NCBI RefSeq assembly: GCF_003001905.1
Contig: NZ_PVNE01000006.1
Coordinates: 17,407-81,406, forward strand
Direction: 5' to 3'
Source of the DNA: Planifilum fimeticola
Lineage (GTDB): Bacteria > Bacillota > Bacilli > Thermoactinomycetales > DSM-44946
DNA length: 64,000 nt
The notes under the pieces are model-generated. The model was not told the origin of the DNA. It made no database searches and saw only the letters and a program-made list of their open reading frames with translations. Positions 8,226 to 17,290 of this stretch are shown here, piece after piece (positions within the stretch are counted from its first letter, which is position 1; each line of letters opens with the position of its first letter). The position numbers were made by a program, and so were the translations under genes.

Positions 8226-8663
8226 ATGTTCGCCCAGTGGTCCAACATGCTCAATTTTCTGATATACCTGGGAGTCACCCTTCCCCTCCTGGGGATGGGG
8301 ATCGCCGTCTTCCTGTTCACCACGCCATATAAGGAATTCCAACTGATCCGGGATGGGGCGGATGCGACCGATCCGCAAAAGACGGCGGCGGCCAAGGCGG
8401 CGGCTCACGATCTGGGAGGGAAGATCATCGGGCTCTCCATCGTGCTCGCTTCGGCGGTGTTTCATTCCCTCAACCTGTGGGATCTCGTCTTGTGGGGAGT
8501 GATCGGCATCCTGTTTCAAGTCCTCGTTTTTTATTTGTTTGAACTCCTCACTCCCTTTAAAGTCGTGTCCGAGATTCCCAAGGGGAATGTTTCCGTCGCC
8601 ATCTTCGCGTCGCGCCTCAGCGTGGCTTCCGGCCTCCTGATGGCCGCGCTGATCAGCTATTAA
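8226..8663 (+). CDS. DUF350 integral membrane protein (YjfL-like)
   Basis: A 145-residue protein with about four transmembrane helices: residues 9-32, around 62-80, 82-102 and 120-143. It carries the family signature EIPKGNVSVAIFASRLSVA just before the last helix. DUF350 proteins such as E. coli YjfL are encoded next to glutathionylspermidine-synthase-like ligases and PspA-type proteins and are of unknown function, presumed to act at the membrane. AAAAGGAG lies about eight bases before ATG 8226. It is the last gene of the cluster and is followed by a terminator at 8711. Confidence 0.85.
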   Translation: MFAQWSNMLNFLIYLGVTLPLLGMGIAVFLFTTPYKEFQLIRDGADATDPQKTAAAKAAAHDLGGKIIGLSIVLASAVFHSLNLWDLVLWGVIGILFQVLVFYLFELLTPFKVVSEIPKGNVSVAIFASRLSVASGLLMAALISY

Positions 8664-8710
8664 GCGGCCGGATAAAACCGCTCGCGCCCGGAAAAGGAAC
8701 GAACAAACCG

Positions 8711-8755
8711 AGGCTCCCGCTTTGTGCACCTGAATACGACGCGGGAGCCTTTTTC
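8711..8755 (+). terminator. Terminator of the DUF350 cluster
   Basis: A perfect ten-base-pair stem (8711-8720 with 8741-8750) with a 20-base loop is followed by five T residues. Confidence 0.8.
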
Positions 8756-8890
8756 ATGCGGGAAAATTTTGGTTTGTCGGTGCCGGGTGAATCCTGTAAC
8801 CGGGAGCGTTTTTCCGGAACCGGATTGATCAGGGGCTTCAGGGTTTCCAAAGCTCTTCGGTGCCCCAAGACAACCCGAAACGCCGGTTGT

Positions 8891-9925
8891 TCAGAGGGAA
8901 CCCACCGCCCGACGGATCCGGAGGATGGCCTCGTCGATGTCCTTTCGGGACACATCCTTGTGGGTCACGAAACGGAGGGTGGTCGGGCCGAAGGGAACGG
9001 CCAACACCCCTTCCGCGGCCAGCCGATCCAGGACCTCGCCGGCGGTCCTGCCCGTGCCCGAAATGTCGACGATGACGATGTTGGTTTCCACCTGGTCCGG
9101 ATCGACCGAAAAGCCTTTCGTTTCCGCCAGGGCACGGGCCAGCCGCCTGGCGTTTTCGTGGTCCTCCGCCAGCCGGTCCACCATTTCCGTCAGCGCCAGC
9201 AGAGCCGGAGCGGCGATCACGCCCGCCTGGCGCATGCCGCCGCCGAGGCGTTTCCGCCATTGGCGCGCCTTGTCGATAAAGGATTTCGGGCCCGCGAGGA
9301 GGGAGCCGACGGGCGCCCCCAACCCCTTGGAGAAGCAGACCGATACGGAATCGGCGAACCGGGCGATTTCCGAGGCATCCACTCCCAGCGCCACCGCCGC
9401 GTTGAACAGTCGGGCCCCATCCAGGTGAACGGGAATTCCATGCCGATCGGCCACTTTCCGGAGGGCGGCCATGTGATCGAGGGGAAGCACCGCCCCGCCC
9501 GCCCGGTTGTGGGTGTTTTCCAGGCAGATGAGGGCCGTCCGGGGGAAGTGGATGTCGTCTCCCCGGATCGCCCCTTCCACTTCTTCCGGATCCATCGCTC
9601 CCCTCTTTCCCTTCAGGGGACGGGCCTGCACGCCGGCCAGGGCGGAAGCGGCCCCGGCCTCGTAGAGGAAAATGTGGGAATCCGACTCCAGGATGATCTC
9701 ATCTCCGGGACCCGCGTGGCAAAGGACGGCGATCTGGTTTCCCTGGGTGCCGCTGGTGACGAACAGGGCCGCCTCCTTGCCCAGGATTTCCGCCGCGCAC
9801 TCCTCCAGCCGGTTGACCGTGGGATCTTCCCCGTAGACATCATCCCCCACCTCCGCCTCCGCCATGGCGCGGCGCATCGCTTCCGTCGGCTTTGTGACCG
9901 TGTCGCTGCGCAGATCGATTCGCAT
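8891..9925 (-). CDS. Low-specificity L-threonine aldolase
   Basis: A 344-residue fold-type I PLP enzyme that splits L-threonine or L-allo-threonine into glycine and acetaldehyde. Signature parts are [14 protein letters not shown] at the N-terminus, the [16 protein letters not shown] segment, the PLP-aspartate region [16 protein letters not shown], and the Schiff-base lysine in [16 protein letters not shown] at about residue 200. Length and motifs are typical. The start is ATG 9925, where the conserved MRIDLRSDT begins; purine-rich GGAGAGGAG lies upstream. A longer frame starting at 9961 adds residues not expected in the family. Single gene. Confidence 0.9.
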   Translation of the reverse strand: MRIDLRSDTVTKPTEAMRRAMAEAEVGDDVYGEDPTVNRLEECAAEILGKEAALFVTSGTQGNQIAVLCHAGPGDEIILESDSHIFLYEAGAASALAGVQARPLKGKRGAMDPEEVEGAIRGDDIHFPRTALICLENTHNRAGGAVLPLDHMAALRKVADRHGIPVHLDGARLFNAAVALGVDASEIARFADSVSVCFSKGLGAPVGSLLAGPKSFIDKARQWRKRLGGGMRQAGVIAAPALLALTEMVDRLAEDHENARRLARALAETKGFSVDPDQVETNIVIVDISGTGRTAGEVLDRLAAEGVLAVPFGPTTLRFVTHKDVSRKDIDEAILRIRRAVGSL

Positions 9926-10014
9926 AATCTCTTCTCTCCTCTCCTCTCCGGTCATGGTCAACCCTTCCCTTGAAAAGAAGGATTTTCAGGGTGATGCAGA
10001 CAAAGAAAAATACC

Positions 10015-10083
10015 TTGCAACATTTAGTTCTTTGCTCTATATTATTTAATAAGGAAAACTACTTTTCACTACATAGTATTGAA
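10015..10083 (+). promoter_or_regulatory. Promoter and candidate PadR operator before the PadR gene
   Basis: TTGCAA (10015-10020) and TATATT (10038-10043) are 17 bases apart in an AT-rich patch. Downstream, 10065-10083 is a 19-base imperfect dyad (TTCACTA at one side, TATTGAA at the other) centred on ACATAG. This resembles PadR-type sites and suggests autoregulation. Confidence 0.5.
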
Positions 10084-10108
10084 GATGATCCTTAAGGGGG
10101 TGAAGCTC

Positions 10109-10423
10109 CTGAATAAAGAAATGCTGAAGGGGATCATCGATCTTCTCATTCTATCACTATTAAATGAAAAGGACAGCTACGGTTATGAAATTTCCAAAGC
10201 GATCAAGCAGCGAACGGAGGGTGCCTTCACCTTGCAGGAACCGACCCTTTACCTGTCCTTGAAGCGCTTGGAAAAACGGAAGATGGTTTCCTCCTACTGG
10301 GGGGAAGAAAGCCGGGGAGGGAGGCGCAAATACTACTCCATTACGGAGGAGGGGAGAAAAATGTTGCAAGGTCAGATTCGGGACTGGAAGCAGCTGGTTG
10401 AAATCGTTGCACGATTTCTTTAG
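10109..10423 (+). CDS. PadR family transcriptional regulator
   Basis: A 104-residue winged-helix protein with the PadR hallmarks LKGIIDLLILSLL, DSYGYEI, EPTLYLSLKRLEK and SRGGRRKYYSITEEG. It is a small subfamily-2 PadR without the long C-terminal dimerisation domain. I favour a rare CTG start at 10109: AAGGGGGTG (10094-10102) lies six bases upstream and the protein then begins NKEMLKG as PadR proteins often do. TTG 10079 or ATG 10085 are alternatives lacking a good ribosome binding site. PadR genes of this type usually control the adjacent membrane protein, here encoded 12 bases downstream. Confidence 0.8.
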   Translation: MNKEMLKGIIDLLILSLLNEKDSYGYEISKAIKQRTEGAFTLQEPTLYLSLKRLEKRKMVSSYWGEESRGGRRKYYSITEEGRKMLQGQIRDWKQLVEIVARFL

Positions 10424-10435
10424 GAGGGAGCCTGT

Positions 10436-10759
10436 GTGAGGAAGTTTTTGAAAGCGTGTTTTCGGCTTTCCGATCCGAAATACGGTTGGATGTTGCTGGT
10501 TTCCTTTATCCTGTTCGCTGCCTCGTTTTTTATAGACCGCCATGTCGATCCCGAGGACCAAACCCTGCTCGAAATCGCCTACTACTTCGCCTTTGCCGTG
10601 GCGGTTCTCTGGGGAGTTTGCAATTACATGGCCCATGTCCGGGTGCATGCGCTGTATCAGAAGCACGGCGACATTCGCTCCTTTGTCGATCAATTGGGTT
10701 GGATCGCGAAGAACGCCAGGAACTGCGAAATTATTTGGAGGATTACGCGCAGGATTTAA
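10436..10759 (+). CDS. PadR-associated membrane protein, N-terminal part (possibly frameshifted)
   Basis: A 107-residue frame beginning at a GTG with AGGAGGGAG just upstream. It has two hydrophobic helices (about residues 18-33 and 48-64) and a basic N-terminus. After the segment GDIRSFVDQLG the frame turns into unlikely sequence and stops, whereas the next frame continues with a natural amphipathic helix. Fusing the two frames by one base gives a coherent four-helix protein. I therefore think this and the next entry are one gene with a missing base near 10695-10700, but two overlapping genes remain possible. Confidence 0.6.
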   Translation: MRKFLKACFRLSDPKYGWMLLVSFILFAASFFIDRHVDPEDQTLLEIAYYFAFAVAVLWGVCNYMAHVRVHALYQKHGDIRSFVDQLGWIAKNARNCEIIWRITRRI

Positions 10760-11094
10760 TGGATCAGGGAAGATCGAGGAAGGAGGCGATGGAGGAGGCG
10801 ATCCGACAGTTTCAGGTCAAAGAGCTGATGACCCTGTCGAAAAACTCACCGGTTTTCCGGTTTCCCGCTCACCATTACCTTTTCGGGTTTGCGGCATTGA
10901 CCTTTCTGTTCGCCGTGCTGTTGAATGGGGTGAGAGGGGCGGTAAGCCATCCGGAATCCCTGGTGGTGGCGCTGATGGTTGTCCAATATACCCTGGTTGC
11001 TTACGGGCTGGGCCTGGTCGGCATGTTTGGCGTCTACAAGTTGATCGACGCAATCATTGACAAGAAGACGGACGGGAATGCCCCTGTCCGATGA
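10699..11094 (+). CDS. PadR-associated membrane protein, C-terminal part with HAAS-like helices
   Basis: About 131 residues if read from TTG 10699, which has no ribosome binding site. It starts with a charged helical pair (LDREERQELRNYLEDYAQDL, then GRSRKEAMEEAIRQF) reminiscent of HAAS/permease-prefix modules that accompany PadR regulators. Two or three transmembrane helices follow (about 60-75, 85-105 and 105-120). The reading frame overlaps the previous one by 61 bases. The absence of a start signal and the good continuity with the upstream frame support a single frameshifted gene spanning 10436-11094. Confidence 0.6.
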   Translation: MDREERQELRNYLEDYAQDLMDQGRSRKEAMEEAIRQFQVKELMTLSKNSPVFRFPAHHYLFGFAALTFLFAVLLNGVRGAVSHPESLVVALMVVQYTLVAYGLGLVGMFGVYKLIDAIIDKKTDGNAPVR

Positions 11095-11115
11095 TGATGC
11101 GATGGAGGGATCAAG

Positions 11116-11736
11116 GTGCAGGAATGGATTGTGGAAGTGATGGAGCAGTACGGGTATATCGGCATTTTTCTGATGATCGCTTTGGAAAATGTTTTCCCTC
11201 CCATCCCTTCGGAGGTGATCCTGACCTTCGGCGGATTTATGACCACCTATACCAATCTGACCGTTCCCGGGGTCGTCGTGGTGGCCACCGCGGGATCGGT
11301 CGCCGGCGGCATCATCCTTTACGGTGTCGGCCGCCTTTTGAACGTGGAGCGGTTGGAAGCGATCGTCGAGCGGTGGGGCGGAATTCTGCGGGTAACCAAG
11401 GAGGATCTGCACAAGGCGACGGACTGGTTTAATCGGTACGGGTATTGGACGGTCCTGTTTTGCCGGATGGTTCCGCTGGTGAGAAGCCTGATTTCCATCC
11501 CTGCGGGGATGTCGAAGATGGATTTCCGACTTTTCCTCCTCTTTACCGTCATCGGAACCGCCCTGTGGAACGTCATTCTGGTCTCCCTCGGCGCCGTGCT
11601 GGGAGAGTCTTGGGATAAAATCCTCGAATTCATGGACGTCTACTCCCATATTGCCTACGCGGCGATCGGATTGGGCATCATCCTTTTCGTCTTCTGGTTC
11701 TACCGCAAAAAGAGAAAATCGGGCGGCGCGGCGTGA
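11116..11736 (+). CDS. DedA family membrane protein
   Basis: A 206-residue member of the DedA/VTT (SNARE-associated) superfamily. Bacterial DedA proteins act in lipid translocation, for example recycling of undecaprenyl phosphate or phosphatidylethanolamine flipping. Family marks are the re-entrant loop sequence ENVFPPIPSEVIL at about residues 24-36, GRLLNVERLE, and the second loop RMVPLVRSLISIPAGMSKMD at about 117-136, which contains the conserved arginines and proline. Several transmembrane helices and a basic C-terminus are visible. GTG 11116 follows GGAGGGA by about five bases. It lies 21 bases after the PadR-linked membrane gene and may be co-transcribed; a terminator follows directly. 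The exact lipid substrate is not readable. Confidence 0.9.
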   Translation: MQEWIVEVMEQYGYIGIFLMIALENVFPPIPSEVILTFGGFMTTYTNLTVPGVVVVATAGSVAGGIILYGVGRLLNVERLEAIVERWGGILRVTKEDLHKATDWFNRYGYWTVLFCRMVPLVRSLISIPAGMSKMDFRLFLLFTVIGTALWNVILVSLGAVLGESWDKILEFMDVYSHIAYAAIGLGIILFVFWFYRKKRKSGGAA

Positions 11737-11771
11737 TTCGGCGACCTCGCCGCCTCTTCCACAATAAATCC

Positions 11772-11798
11772 ACCCGGGGGCGTACCCGGGTTTTTTTT
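11772..11798 (+). terminator. Terminator after dedA
   Basis: A seven-base-pair stem (11772-11778 with 11785-11791) with a six-base loop runs into eight T residues at 11791-11798. Confidence 0.88.
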
Positions 11799-11826
11799 GC
11801 CGCGAGGGTTGCGAAGCCGCTGGGGG

Positions 11827-12148
11827 CCCGGATGCGGTGTCCGAAAAGGTTTTACGCACTCCCAGCAGAAACGCCGCCGCCGAAGGCGACCCGATCTGGA
11901 TCCGGGGGATGATCCCCGCCGCCGGCAGACCCGATGCGGGGACGGCAATGATCATCCTTTTGCGGTCCACCCGATCCACGGTCGCGCCGACAGGGAGAGA
12001 AAAAAGGAGCCATGGCAGGGTGAGGGCGGTTGTGCCGGCGGCGACGAGACCGGGAGATGGTGTCGAGGTGGTCGCCAAGACGGGGAGCACCATGCAATTC
12101 GTCCCCCCGATTGGAACATGCCGTCGTCGTCCACAACGCCTGAAAATT
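11827..12148 (-). pseudogene. Decayed MFS transporter fragment (MFS_3 / EntS-like)
   Basis: Two adjacent minus-strand frames together resemble the N-terminal 110 residues of an MFS_3-type exporter. Frame one (12148-12095) reads NFQALWTTTACSNRGDEL, like the helix 1 start of these proteins. Frame two (12093-11827) reads MVLPVLATTSTPSPG, then TALTLPWLLFSLPVGA, TVDRVDRKRM and later AAFLLGVRKTFSDTAS. The frames are out of phase at about 12094, no start codon or ribosome binding site is obvious, and the rest of the roughly 400-residue protein is missing because the dedA terminator region follows. The remaining gap up to 12289 holds nothing else I recognise. Confidence 0.65.
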
Positions 12149-12289
12149 GCCTCCGAAATTCGCGCCCCTTCCCCTGTGTTCCAACGGCGGCGCGGAAACC
12201 GATCCCGCCGCCGCGCTTTCCTTTTCACCCACCCCCTTTGTAATGAGGGATAATGTTTATGACCATTATGTTGTAAGGGGAAGATGTAA

Positions 12290-12862
12290 ATGGATAATTA
12301 CGAACGGAGCAAACTGGATCTGGCCGTCGATTTGATCAACACCTGGGACCCGTACTTGGACGAACCGGAGCAGCTGCGCGGGACGAAAGATCTGACCCGT
12401 TTTCTCCGGAAAAGGCACATCGATTGTTCCAAGGCGATCACGGAAGGGGATCTGGCGGCGGTCCGCCGGCTGCGGGCGCGCCTTCGCCGGTTCGCGGAGA
12501 CGGACAGCGAGACGGAGGCGGTCCAAATCCTGAACGACCTGCTTCGCTCGGCGGCGGTCATTCCCTCCCTCTCCTGGGAAGGAACATTCCAATTGAACAT
12601 CCAGGCGGACCCCGATGCGCCGATCGCCGATCGCCTCGCCGTCGAGGCCGCCCTGGCTTTGGGCTTCGAACTGCAGCGACACGGAAAGGCGCGGTTGAAA
12701 ATCTGCGACGCCCGCCCGTGTGTGGAAGTGTTCATCGATCGTTCCAAAAACCGAAGCCGGCGGTTTTGCAGCACGCGCTGTTCCAACCGGTACAACGTCG
12801 CCGTCCACCGACGGCGGTTGCAGAAGCGACGGGGAAAGGGAAAGGATGAACGATCTTCTTAA
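12290..12862 (+). CDS. CGNR zinc-finger / ABATE-domain protein
   Basis: A 190-residue protein with an N-terminal ABATE-like helical domain (DLAVDLINTWDP near residues 8-20) and a C-terminal treble-clef type zinc finger. The cysteines occur in KICDARPCVEVFIDRSKNR and RRFCSTRCSNRYNVAVHRRR, a variant of the CGNR motif reading CSNR. Proteins of this type are putative stress-related transcriptional regulators; targets are unknown. The basic tail suggests nucleic acid binding. ATG 12290 has AGGGGAAG upstream at a usable distance. Monocistronic, convergent with the aldo/keto reductase gene. Confidence 0.85.
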   Translation: MDNYERSKLDLAVDLINTWDPYLDEPEQLRGTKDLTRFLRKRHIDCSKAITEGDLAAVRRLRARLRRFAETDSETEAVQILNDLLRSAAVIPSLSWEGTFQLNIQADPDAPIADRLAVEAALALGFELQRHGKARLKICDARPCVEVFIDRSKNRSRRFCSTRCSNRYNVAVHRRRLQKRRGKGKDERSS

Positions 12863-12920
12863 CATCCTCTTGTGCGGGGATCGGGCGGTTGCCGGTTCCG
12901 GAGACGTTTCCGTCCATCAA

Positions 12921-12945
12921 TAAAAAAGCCGCCGGAAGGGCGGCT
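12921..12945 (-). terminator. Terminator for the aldo/keto reductase gene
   Basis: A seven-base-pair stem (12927-12933 with 12939-12945) has a five-base loop. The six A residues at 12922-12927 give a T tract on the minus strand, the direction of the reductase gene. It may also stop the plus-strand gene weakly. Confidence 0.7.
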
Positions 12946-13039
12946 CTCGGAAAAACGCATGTTGGATCAAGGTGATCAGGATCATCATTTTTGGAGACGG
13001 GGATGATCGGGGGACCATCCCCTTGGCAGTGCCGAATCG

Positions 13040-14005
13040 TTATGATTTCAGGATTTCCTCGATCTTCTCCAGGACCGACTCGTCCAGCTCCACGTCGACG
13101 GCCTTGACGTTTTCCACGATCTGCTCCGGACGGCTGGCGCCGATCAGGGCGCTGCTGATCGACGGGAGGCGGAGCACCCAGGCGAGGGCCAGCTGGGGCA
13201 GGGTGATGCCCAGTTCTTTGGCCACTCCTTCCAGTCGTTCCACGCGGGCCAGATTTTCGTCGGTCAGGTAGCGCTCCACAAATTTTTTGACCTGGTCCGT
13301 CGCTGCCCGGGAACCGGCGGGCGCCTGTTGCCCCCTTTTGTATTTTCCGGTGAGCACCCCCTGAGCCAGCGGTGAAAAGACGACCTGTCCGATGCCCGCC
13401 TCATCGCAGAGGGGAATCACCGCCGATTCGATGTAACGGTTGAACATGTTGTAAACGGGCTGGCTGGCGACGAATTTGTGAAGTCCCAGCTCCTTCTGCA
13501 ACCGGACGCCTTCGGCGATTTTGTGGGCGGGCCACTCGCTGAACCCGGCGTACAAAATCTTGCCTTGGGTGATCAGATCGTCGATGGCCCGCAGGGTTTC
13601 CTCCAGATCCGTCTCCGGGTCGTACCGGTGGCAATAGAAGATGTCCACATAGTCGACGCCCAGGGCGCGCAGGCTTTTTTCCACTTCGGAGACGATGTGT
13701 TTCCGGCTCAGTCCGCGGTCGTTCACCCCGTCGCCCACGGGCCAGAAGGCCTTGGTCGTCAGGATGTAGCTCTCCCGGGGATACGGGGCGAGGGCTTCCC
13801 CCAACACTTCCTCCGCGGCGTGGGGAACGCTCCCGTACACATTGGCGCAGTCAAAATGGTTGATGCCCAGATCATACGCCTGTTTGACGCAGGCGATCGC
13901 CTGCTCCTTTTCGGTTACCGTGCCGTAAGTCAGCCAGCTGCCGAGCGCGATCTCGGAAACCTTCACACCGCTTTTTCCCAGACGGCGGTACTTCATATGA
14001 ACCAT
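13040..14005 (-). CDS. Aldo/keto reductase (Kv-beta-like subfamily)
   Basis: A 321-residue NADPH-dependent oxidoreductase with a TIM barrel. It contains the catalytic tetrad in context: aspartate and tyrosine in HFDCANVYGS (about residues 50-60), lysine in ILTTKAFWPV (about 80-90) and histidine in DIFYCHRYDPETDLEE (about 121-136). The C-terminal NADP-binding region includes SALIGASRPEQIVENV. It resembles the voltage-gated potassium channel beta-subunit and YajO-like branch that reduces aldehydes, so detoxification is plausible. The physiological substrate is unknown. The start is ATG 14005, just behind AAAGGTGGGG; ATG 13996, beginning MKYRRLGKSG, is an equally good N-terminus with a longer spacer. 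Confidence 0.9.
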   Translation of the reverse strand: MVHMKYRRLGKSGVKVSEIALGSWLTYGTVTEKEQAIACVKQAYDLGINHFDCANVYGSVPHAAEEVLGEALAPYPRESYILTTKAFWPVGDGVNDRGLSRKHIVSEVEKSLRALGVDYVDIFYCHRYDPETDLEETLRAIDDLITQGKILYAGFSEWPAHKIAEGVRLQKELGLHKFVASQPVYNMFNRYIESAVIPLCDEAGIGQVVFSPLAQGVLTGKYKRGQQAPAGSRAATDQVKKFVERYLTDENLARVERLEGVAKELGITLPQLALAWVLRLPSISSALIGASRPEQIVENVKAVDVELDESVLEKIEEILKS

Positions 14006-14331
14006 CCCCCACCTTTCTTCCAAATTTCGAAACCCGCAATTTTAGTATACATAATAATAAGGTTGGTTTAAAATCGGGACGGGGAATCGATGTGAACGCG
14101 CGGGTTTTCGGCGAAGATGCGACGGATCGCGATCGGGATTCCAATCAGTCGAAGAGGTGTGAAAAACCGCGTGGATCTTGTTCGGAACGATTTCGCTTTC
14201 CTGCAAAGGGGAGCGGGCTTTCGAACAGGGGAAGGGCGGTTCGGAGTTTGTCATACGCCCGGGACATTTTCGCCAAAGGGAACGCGAGTCGCTGTTTCCG
14301 TTATCACTGCTTGACCTGCGCGATAAAGGGG
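14006..14331. other. Intergenic region with no recognised gene
   Basis: Short open frames here lack ribosome binding sites and family features. The 5' part probably contains the minus-strand promoter of the reductase: AT-rich ATACATAATAATAAGG around 14046. I see no RNA gene. Confidence 0.4.
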
Positions 14332-14386
14332 TGGACTTTTTCGCAAAGGGTACGTATAATAATTCGTATACATGAATTTTTATAAA
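14332..14386 (+). promoter_or_regulatory. argGH promoter with candidate ARG boxes
   Basis: TGGACT (14332-14337) and TATAAT (14355-14360) are exactly 17 bases apart. Overlapping and following the -10 are AT-rich half-sites: AATAATTCGTATA and, at 14373-14386, TGAATTTTTATAAA. The latter fits the AhrC/ArgR pattern TGNATWWWWATNCA with one mismatch. Arginine-responsive repression of argGH is therefore likely. The ribosome binding site AAAGGGGAG follows at 14384. Confidence 0.65.
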
Positions 14387-14400
14387 GGGGAGAGCCGGTT

Positions 14401-15648
14401 GTGAGCAAAGGGAAAGTGGTGCTCGCCTATTCGGGCGGATTGGATACATCGGTGGCCATCAAATGGTTGCAGGAACATTACGACATGGATGTGATCGCCG
14501 TTTCCATGGACGTGGGGGAAGGCAAAGACCTGGAATTCGTCCGGCAGAAGGCGCTGAAGGTGGGGGCCGTCAAGTCGGTGGTTCTGGATGTGCGGGAGCG
14601 GTTCGCCCGGGAATACCTGCTTCCCGCCCTTCAGGCGAATGCCCTTTATCAGGGGAAATATCCGCTGGTGTCGGCCTTGTCGCGCCCTCTCATCGCCCGC
14701 GTGCTGGTGGAGGTGGCCCGGGAAGAGGGAGCGGTGGCCGTCGCCCACGGCTGCACCGGGAAAGGGAACGACCAGGTTCGTTTCGACGTTTCCGTCAGCG
14801 CTCTCAACCCGGACCTGAAGGTGCTGGCCCCCGTCCGCGAGTGGGCCATGTCCCGGGAAGAGGAGATCGCCTACGCCGAGCGGCACGGGATTCCCATTCC
14901 CGTCGACCTGGATAATCCCTTCAGCATCGACCAAAACCTGTGGGGGCGGAGCATCGAGTGCGGAGTGCTGGAAGATCCCTGGAACGCTCCTCCGGAGGAG
15001 GCCTATGAGTGGACGAAATCCCTTGAGGACACGCCGGACGTGCCGGCGGAGGTATTGATCGACTTCGAAGAGGGAATGCCGGTCGCTCTGGACGGGGAAA
15101 GGCTGCCCCTCCACGAGCTGATCTCCCGCCTCAACCGGATTGCCGGGGAGCACGGCGTCGGCCGGATCGATCACGTGGAGGACCGGCTGGTGGGCATCAA
15201 GTCCCGGGAAGTGTACGAATGTCCCGCGGCGATGACCCTCCTCGCCGCCCACCGCGAACTGGAATTCCTCACGCAGCCCCGGGAGATGGCCCATTTCAAG
15301 CCGCTGATTGAGCAGCAGTGGGCGCGGCTGGTGTATGAGGGGCTTTGGTATTCCCCCCTGAAGCGGGCCCTGGATGCCTTCATCAAGGAATCCCAGAAAA
15401 CGGTGACCGGGACCGTGCGGGTCCGCCTGTTCAAGGGGCATGCTACGGTGACCGGGCGCAAATCAAGCCATTCCCTGTACAACGAGAAGCTGGCCACTTA
15501 TACGCCGGAGGATGCCTTTGATCATCAGGCGGCCGTGGGCTTCATCAAGCTTTGGGGCCTGCCGACGCAGGTATACGCCCAGGTCAACCGGGGAAAGGAG
15601 GGCACCGGTGAAGAAGCTGTGGGGCGGAAGGTTTACCAAGAAAACTGA
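14401..15648 (+). CDS. argG: Argininosuccinate synthase
   Basis: A 415-residue type of argininosuccinate synthetase that joins citrulline and aspartate using ATP, the penultimate step of arginine synthesis. The PP-loop [17 protein letters not shown] at residues 7-23 is intact. The [13 protein letters not shown] segment (about 117-129) and [11 protein letters not shown] (about 181-191) are the conserved substrate and nucleotide sites. GTG 14401 is preceded by AAAGGGGAG. Its 3' end overlaps argH by 41 bases, indicating translational coupling. The upstream promoter carries probable AhrC boxes. Confidence 0.96.
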   Translation: MSKGKVVLAYSGGLDTSVAIKWLQEHYDMDVIAVSMDVGEGKDLEFVRQKALKVGAVKSVVLDVRERFAREYLLPALQANALYQGKYPLVSALSRPLIARVLVEVAREEGAVAVAHGCTGKGNDQVRFDVSVSALNPDLKVLAPVREWAMSREEEIAYAERHGIPIPVDLDNPFSIDQNLWGRSIECGVLEDPWNAPPEEAYEWTKSLEDTPDVPAEVLIDFEEGMPVALDGERLPLHELISRLNRIAGEHGVGRIDHVEDRLVGIKSREVYECPAAMTLLAAHRELEFLTQPREMAHFKPLIEQQWARLVYEGLWYSPLKRALDAFIKESQKTVTGTVRVRLFKGHATVTGRKSSHSLYNEKLATYTPEDAFDHQAAVGFIKLWGLPTQVYAQVNRGKEGTGEEAVGRKVYQEN

Positions 15649-17014
15649 CGGGCTGGTGGAGGAGTTTACGGCTTCCATCGGCTTCGACCACCTTCTGGTC
15701 GAAGAGGATATCCGCGGAAGCATGGCCCACGCCCGCATGTTGGGCGCCTGCGGCATCCTCACCCCGGAAGAGTCGGAGAAAATCATCGAAGGGCTCGGCA
15801 AGATCCACGACGGGGTGCGGGCCGGGGAAATTTCCTTCTCCGTCGAGCACGAGGATATCCACATGAACATCGAAAAGCTGTTGATCGAGGAAATCGGCCC
15901 CCTCGGCGGCAAGCTGCACACGGGTCGAAGCCGCAACGATCAGGTCGCCCTCGACATGCACCTGTACGTCCGGGCGCGCACCGTGGAGATCGTGGAGCTC
16001 CTGGCCCGGCTGCAGCAGGCCCTGGTGGGCCAGGCGGAACGGCACGTGGATACCCTTCTTCCGGGCTACACCCATCTGCAGCGGGCGCAGCCGGTGCGGC
16101 TCGCCCATCACCTGCTGGCCTACGTGTCCATGTTTCAGCGGGATGCCGAACGGCTGATGGACAGCTACAAGCGGGTCAACACTTCGCCCTTGGGCGCCGG
16201 AGCCGTCGCCGGCACCACCTTTCCCATCGACCGATGGATGGTCGCCGAAGAGCTGGGTTTCGACCGCATCTACGACAACAGCATGGACGCCGTGAGCGAC
16301 CGGGATTTTCTCGTCGAATTCCTCTCCGCCGCTTCCCTGATCATGGTCCACCTGTCCCGGCTGTCGGAGGAACTGATTCTCTGGTCCAGCGAGGAGTTCG
16401 GTTACATTGAACTGGATGACGCCTTCTGCACGGGAAGCAGCATGATGCCCCAGAAGAAAAACCCGGACGTTCCCGAACTGATCCGGGGCAAGGCCGGCAG
16501 GGTGTTCGGTCATCTGATGGCGCTTCTCGCGACCCTCAAGGCCCTGCCCCTCACCTACAACAAGGACATGCAGGAGGACAAGGAGGGACTCTTCGACACT
16601 GTCAATACCCTCACGGGATCCCTCCGGCTGATGGCTCCGATGTTGGAGTCGATGAAGGTGAACGGGGAGAGAATGAGGAGAAGCGCGGAGGCCGGCTTTG
16701 CCAATGCCACCGATTTCGCGGACTATCTGGTCAAGAAGGGAGTTCCCTTCCGCGAGGCCCACGAAGTGGTGGGGAGGATGGTCCTGTACTGCATCCAAAG
16801 CGGAAAGACCCTCGGCGAATGCTCCCTCGAAGAGTTCCGCCGCTTTACCCCCCTCGTTGAAGCGGACATCCACCAAATTCTGGATTCGGAACGCGTGGTG
16901 GAGTCCCGCAACATCCCCGGAGGCACGGCCCGGGAGGCCGTCCTCGAGGCCCTCTCTGAAAAAAAGCGGATGATCGCTGAAACTTTCCGTTGGACTTCCA
17001 CCGTTAATAGATAA
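15608..17014 (+). CDS. argH: Argininosuccinate lyase
   Basis: A 468-residue member of the fumarase/aspartase superfamily; it cleaves argininosuccinate to arginine and fumarate. The N-terminus [13 protein letters not shown] is diagnostic, as are [17 protein letters not shown] (about residues 103-119) and the signature [20 protein letters not shown] (about 276-295), which includes the flexible catalytic serine loop. GTG 15608 follows AAAGGAGGG by five bases and lies inside the end of argG in another frame. A hairpin with a T-rich tail follows at 17030. Confidence 0.96.
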   Translation: MKKLWGGRFTKKTDGLVEEFTASIGFDHLLVEEDIRGSMAHARMLGACGILTPEESEKIIEGLGKIHDGVRAGEISFSVEHEDIHMNIEKLLIEEIGPLGGKLHTGRSRNDQVALDMHLYVRARTVEIVELLARLQQALVGQAERHVDTLLPGYTHLQRAQPVRLAHHLLAYVSMFQRDAERLMDSYKRVNTSPLGAGAVAGTTFPIDRWMVAEELGFDRIYDNSMDAVSDRDFLVEFLSAASLIMVHLSRLSEELILWSSEEFGYIELDDAFCTGSSMMPQKKNPDVPELIRGKAGRVFGHLMALLATLKALPLTYNKDMQEDKEGLFDTVNTLTGSLRLMAPMLESMKVNGERMRRSAEAGFANATDFADYLVKKGVPFREAHEVVGRMVLYCIQSGKTLGECSLEEFRRFTPLVEADIHQILDSERVVESRNIPGGTAREAVLEALSEKKRMIAETFRWTSTVNR

Positions 17015-17029
17015 TGATGAAATTCAGGC

Positions 17030-17075
17030 GGAAGAAATCCCTGTCATTGAGACGATGGGGTTTCTTTCCGTTTCG
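17030..17075 (+). terminator. Probable terminator after argH
   Basis: The left arm 17030-17041 (GGAAGAAATCCC) pairs with 17057-17069 (GGGGTTTCTTTCC) with one bulge, around a 15-base loop. A T-rich but interrupted tail follows. Confidence 0.55.
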
Positions 17076-17290
17076 TTTCAATTCAATCTTTTTCAAAAGA
17101 AACTCTGGGAAAATAAAGATCAGATGCTATAATAGAATGTGAACTTCCGGGCATGGGGAAACGGCCGGGAATCCCCGGAAGCCCGACGGGCCGGCGATCG
17201 TGAGCGGACAGGCCTCATCTTCGAACTAATCGCCTATTCGTGGATCGATCACTTATAAATGCGTGAAGACTCTGTGCGGAAGGTGATAGC

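Noticed and set aside
14092..14385. Small open frames upstream of argG
   Set aside because: No ribosome binding site and no family resemblance. The region includes the argG promoter and ARG boxes.
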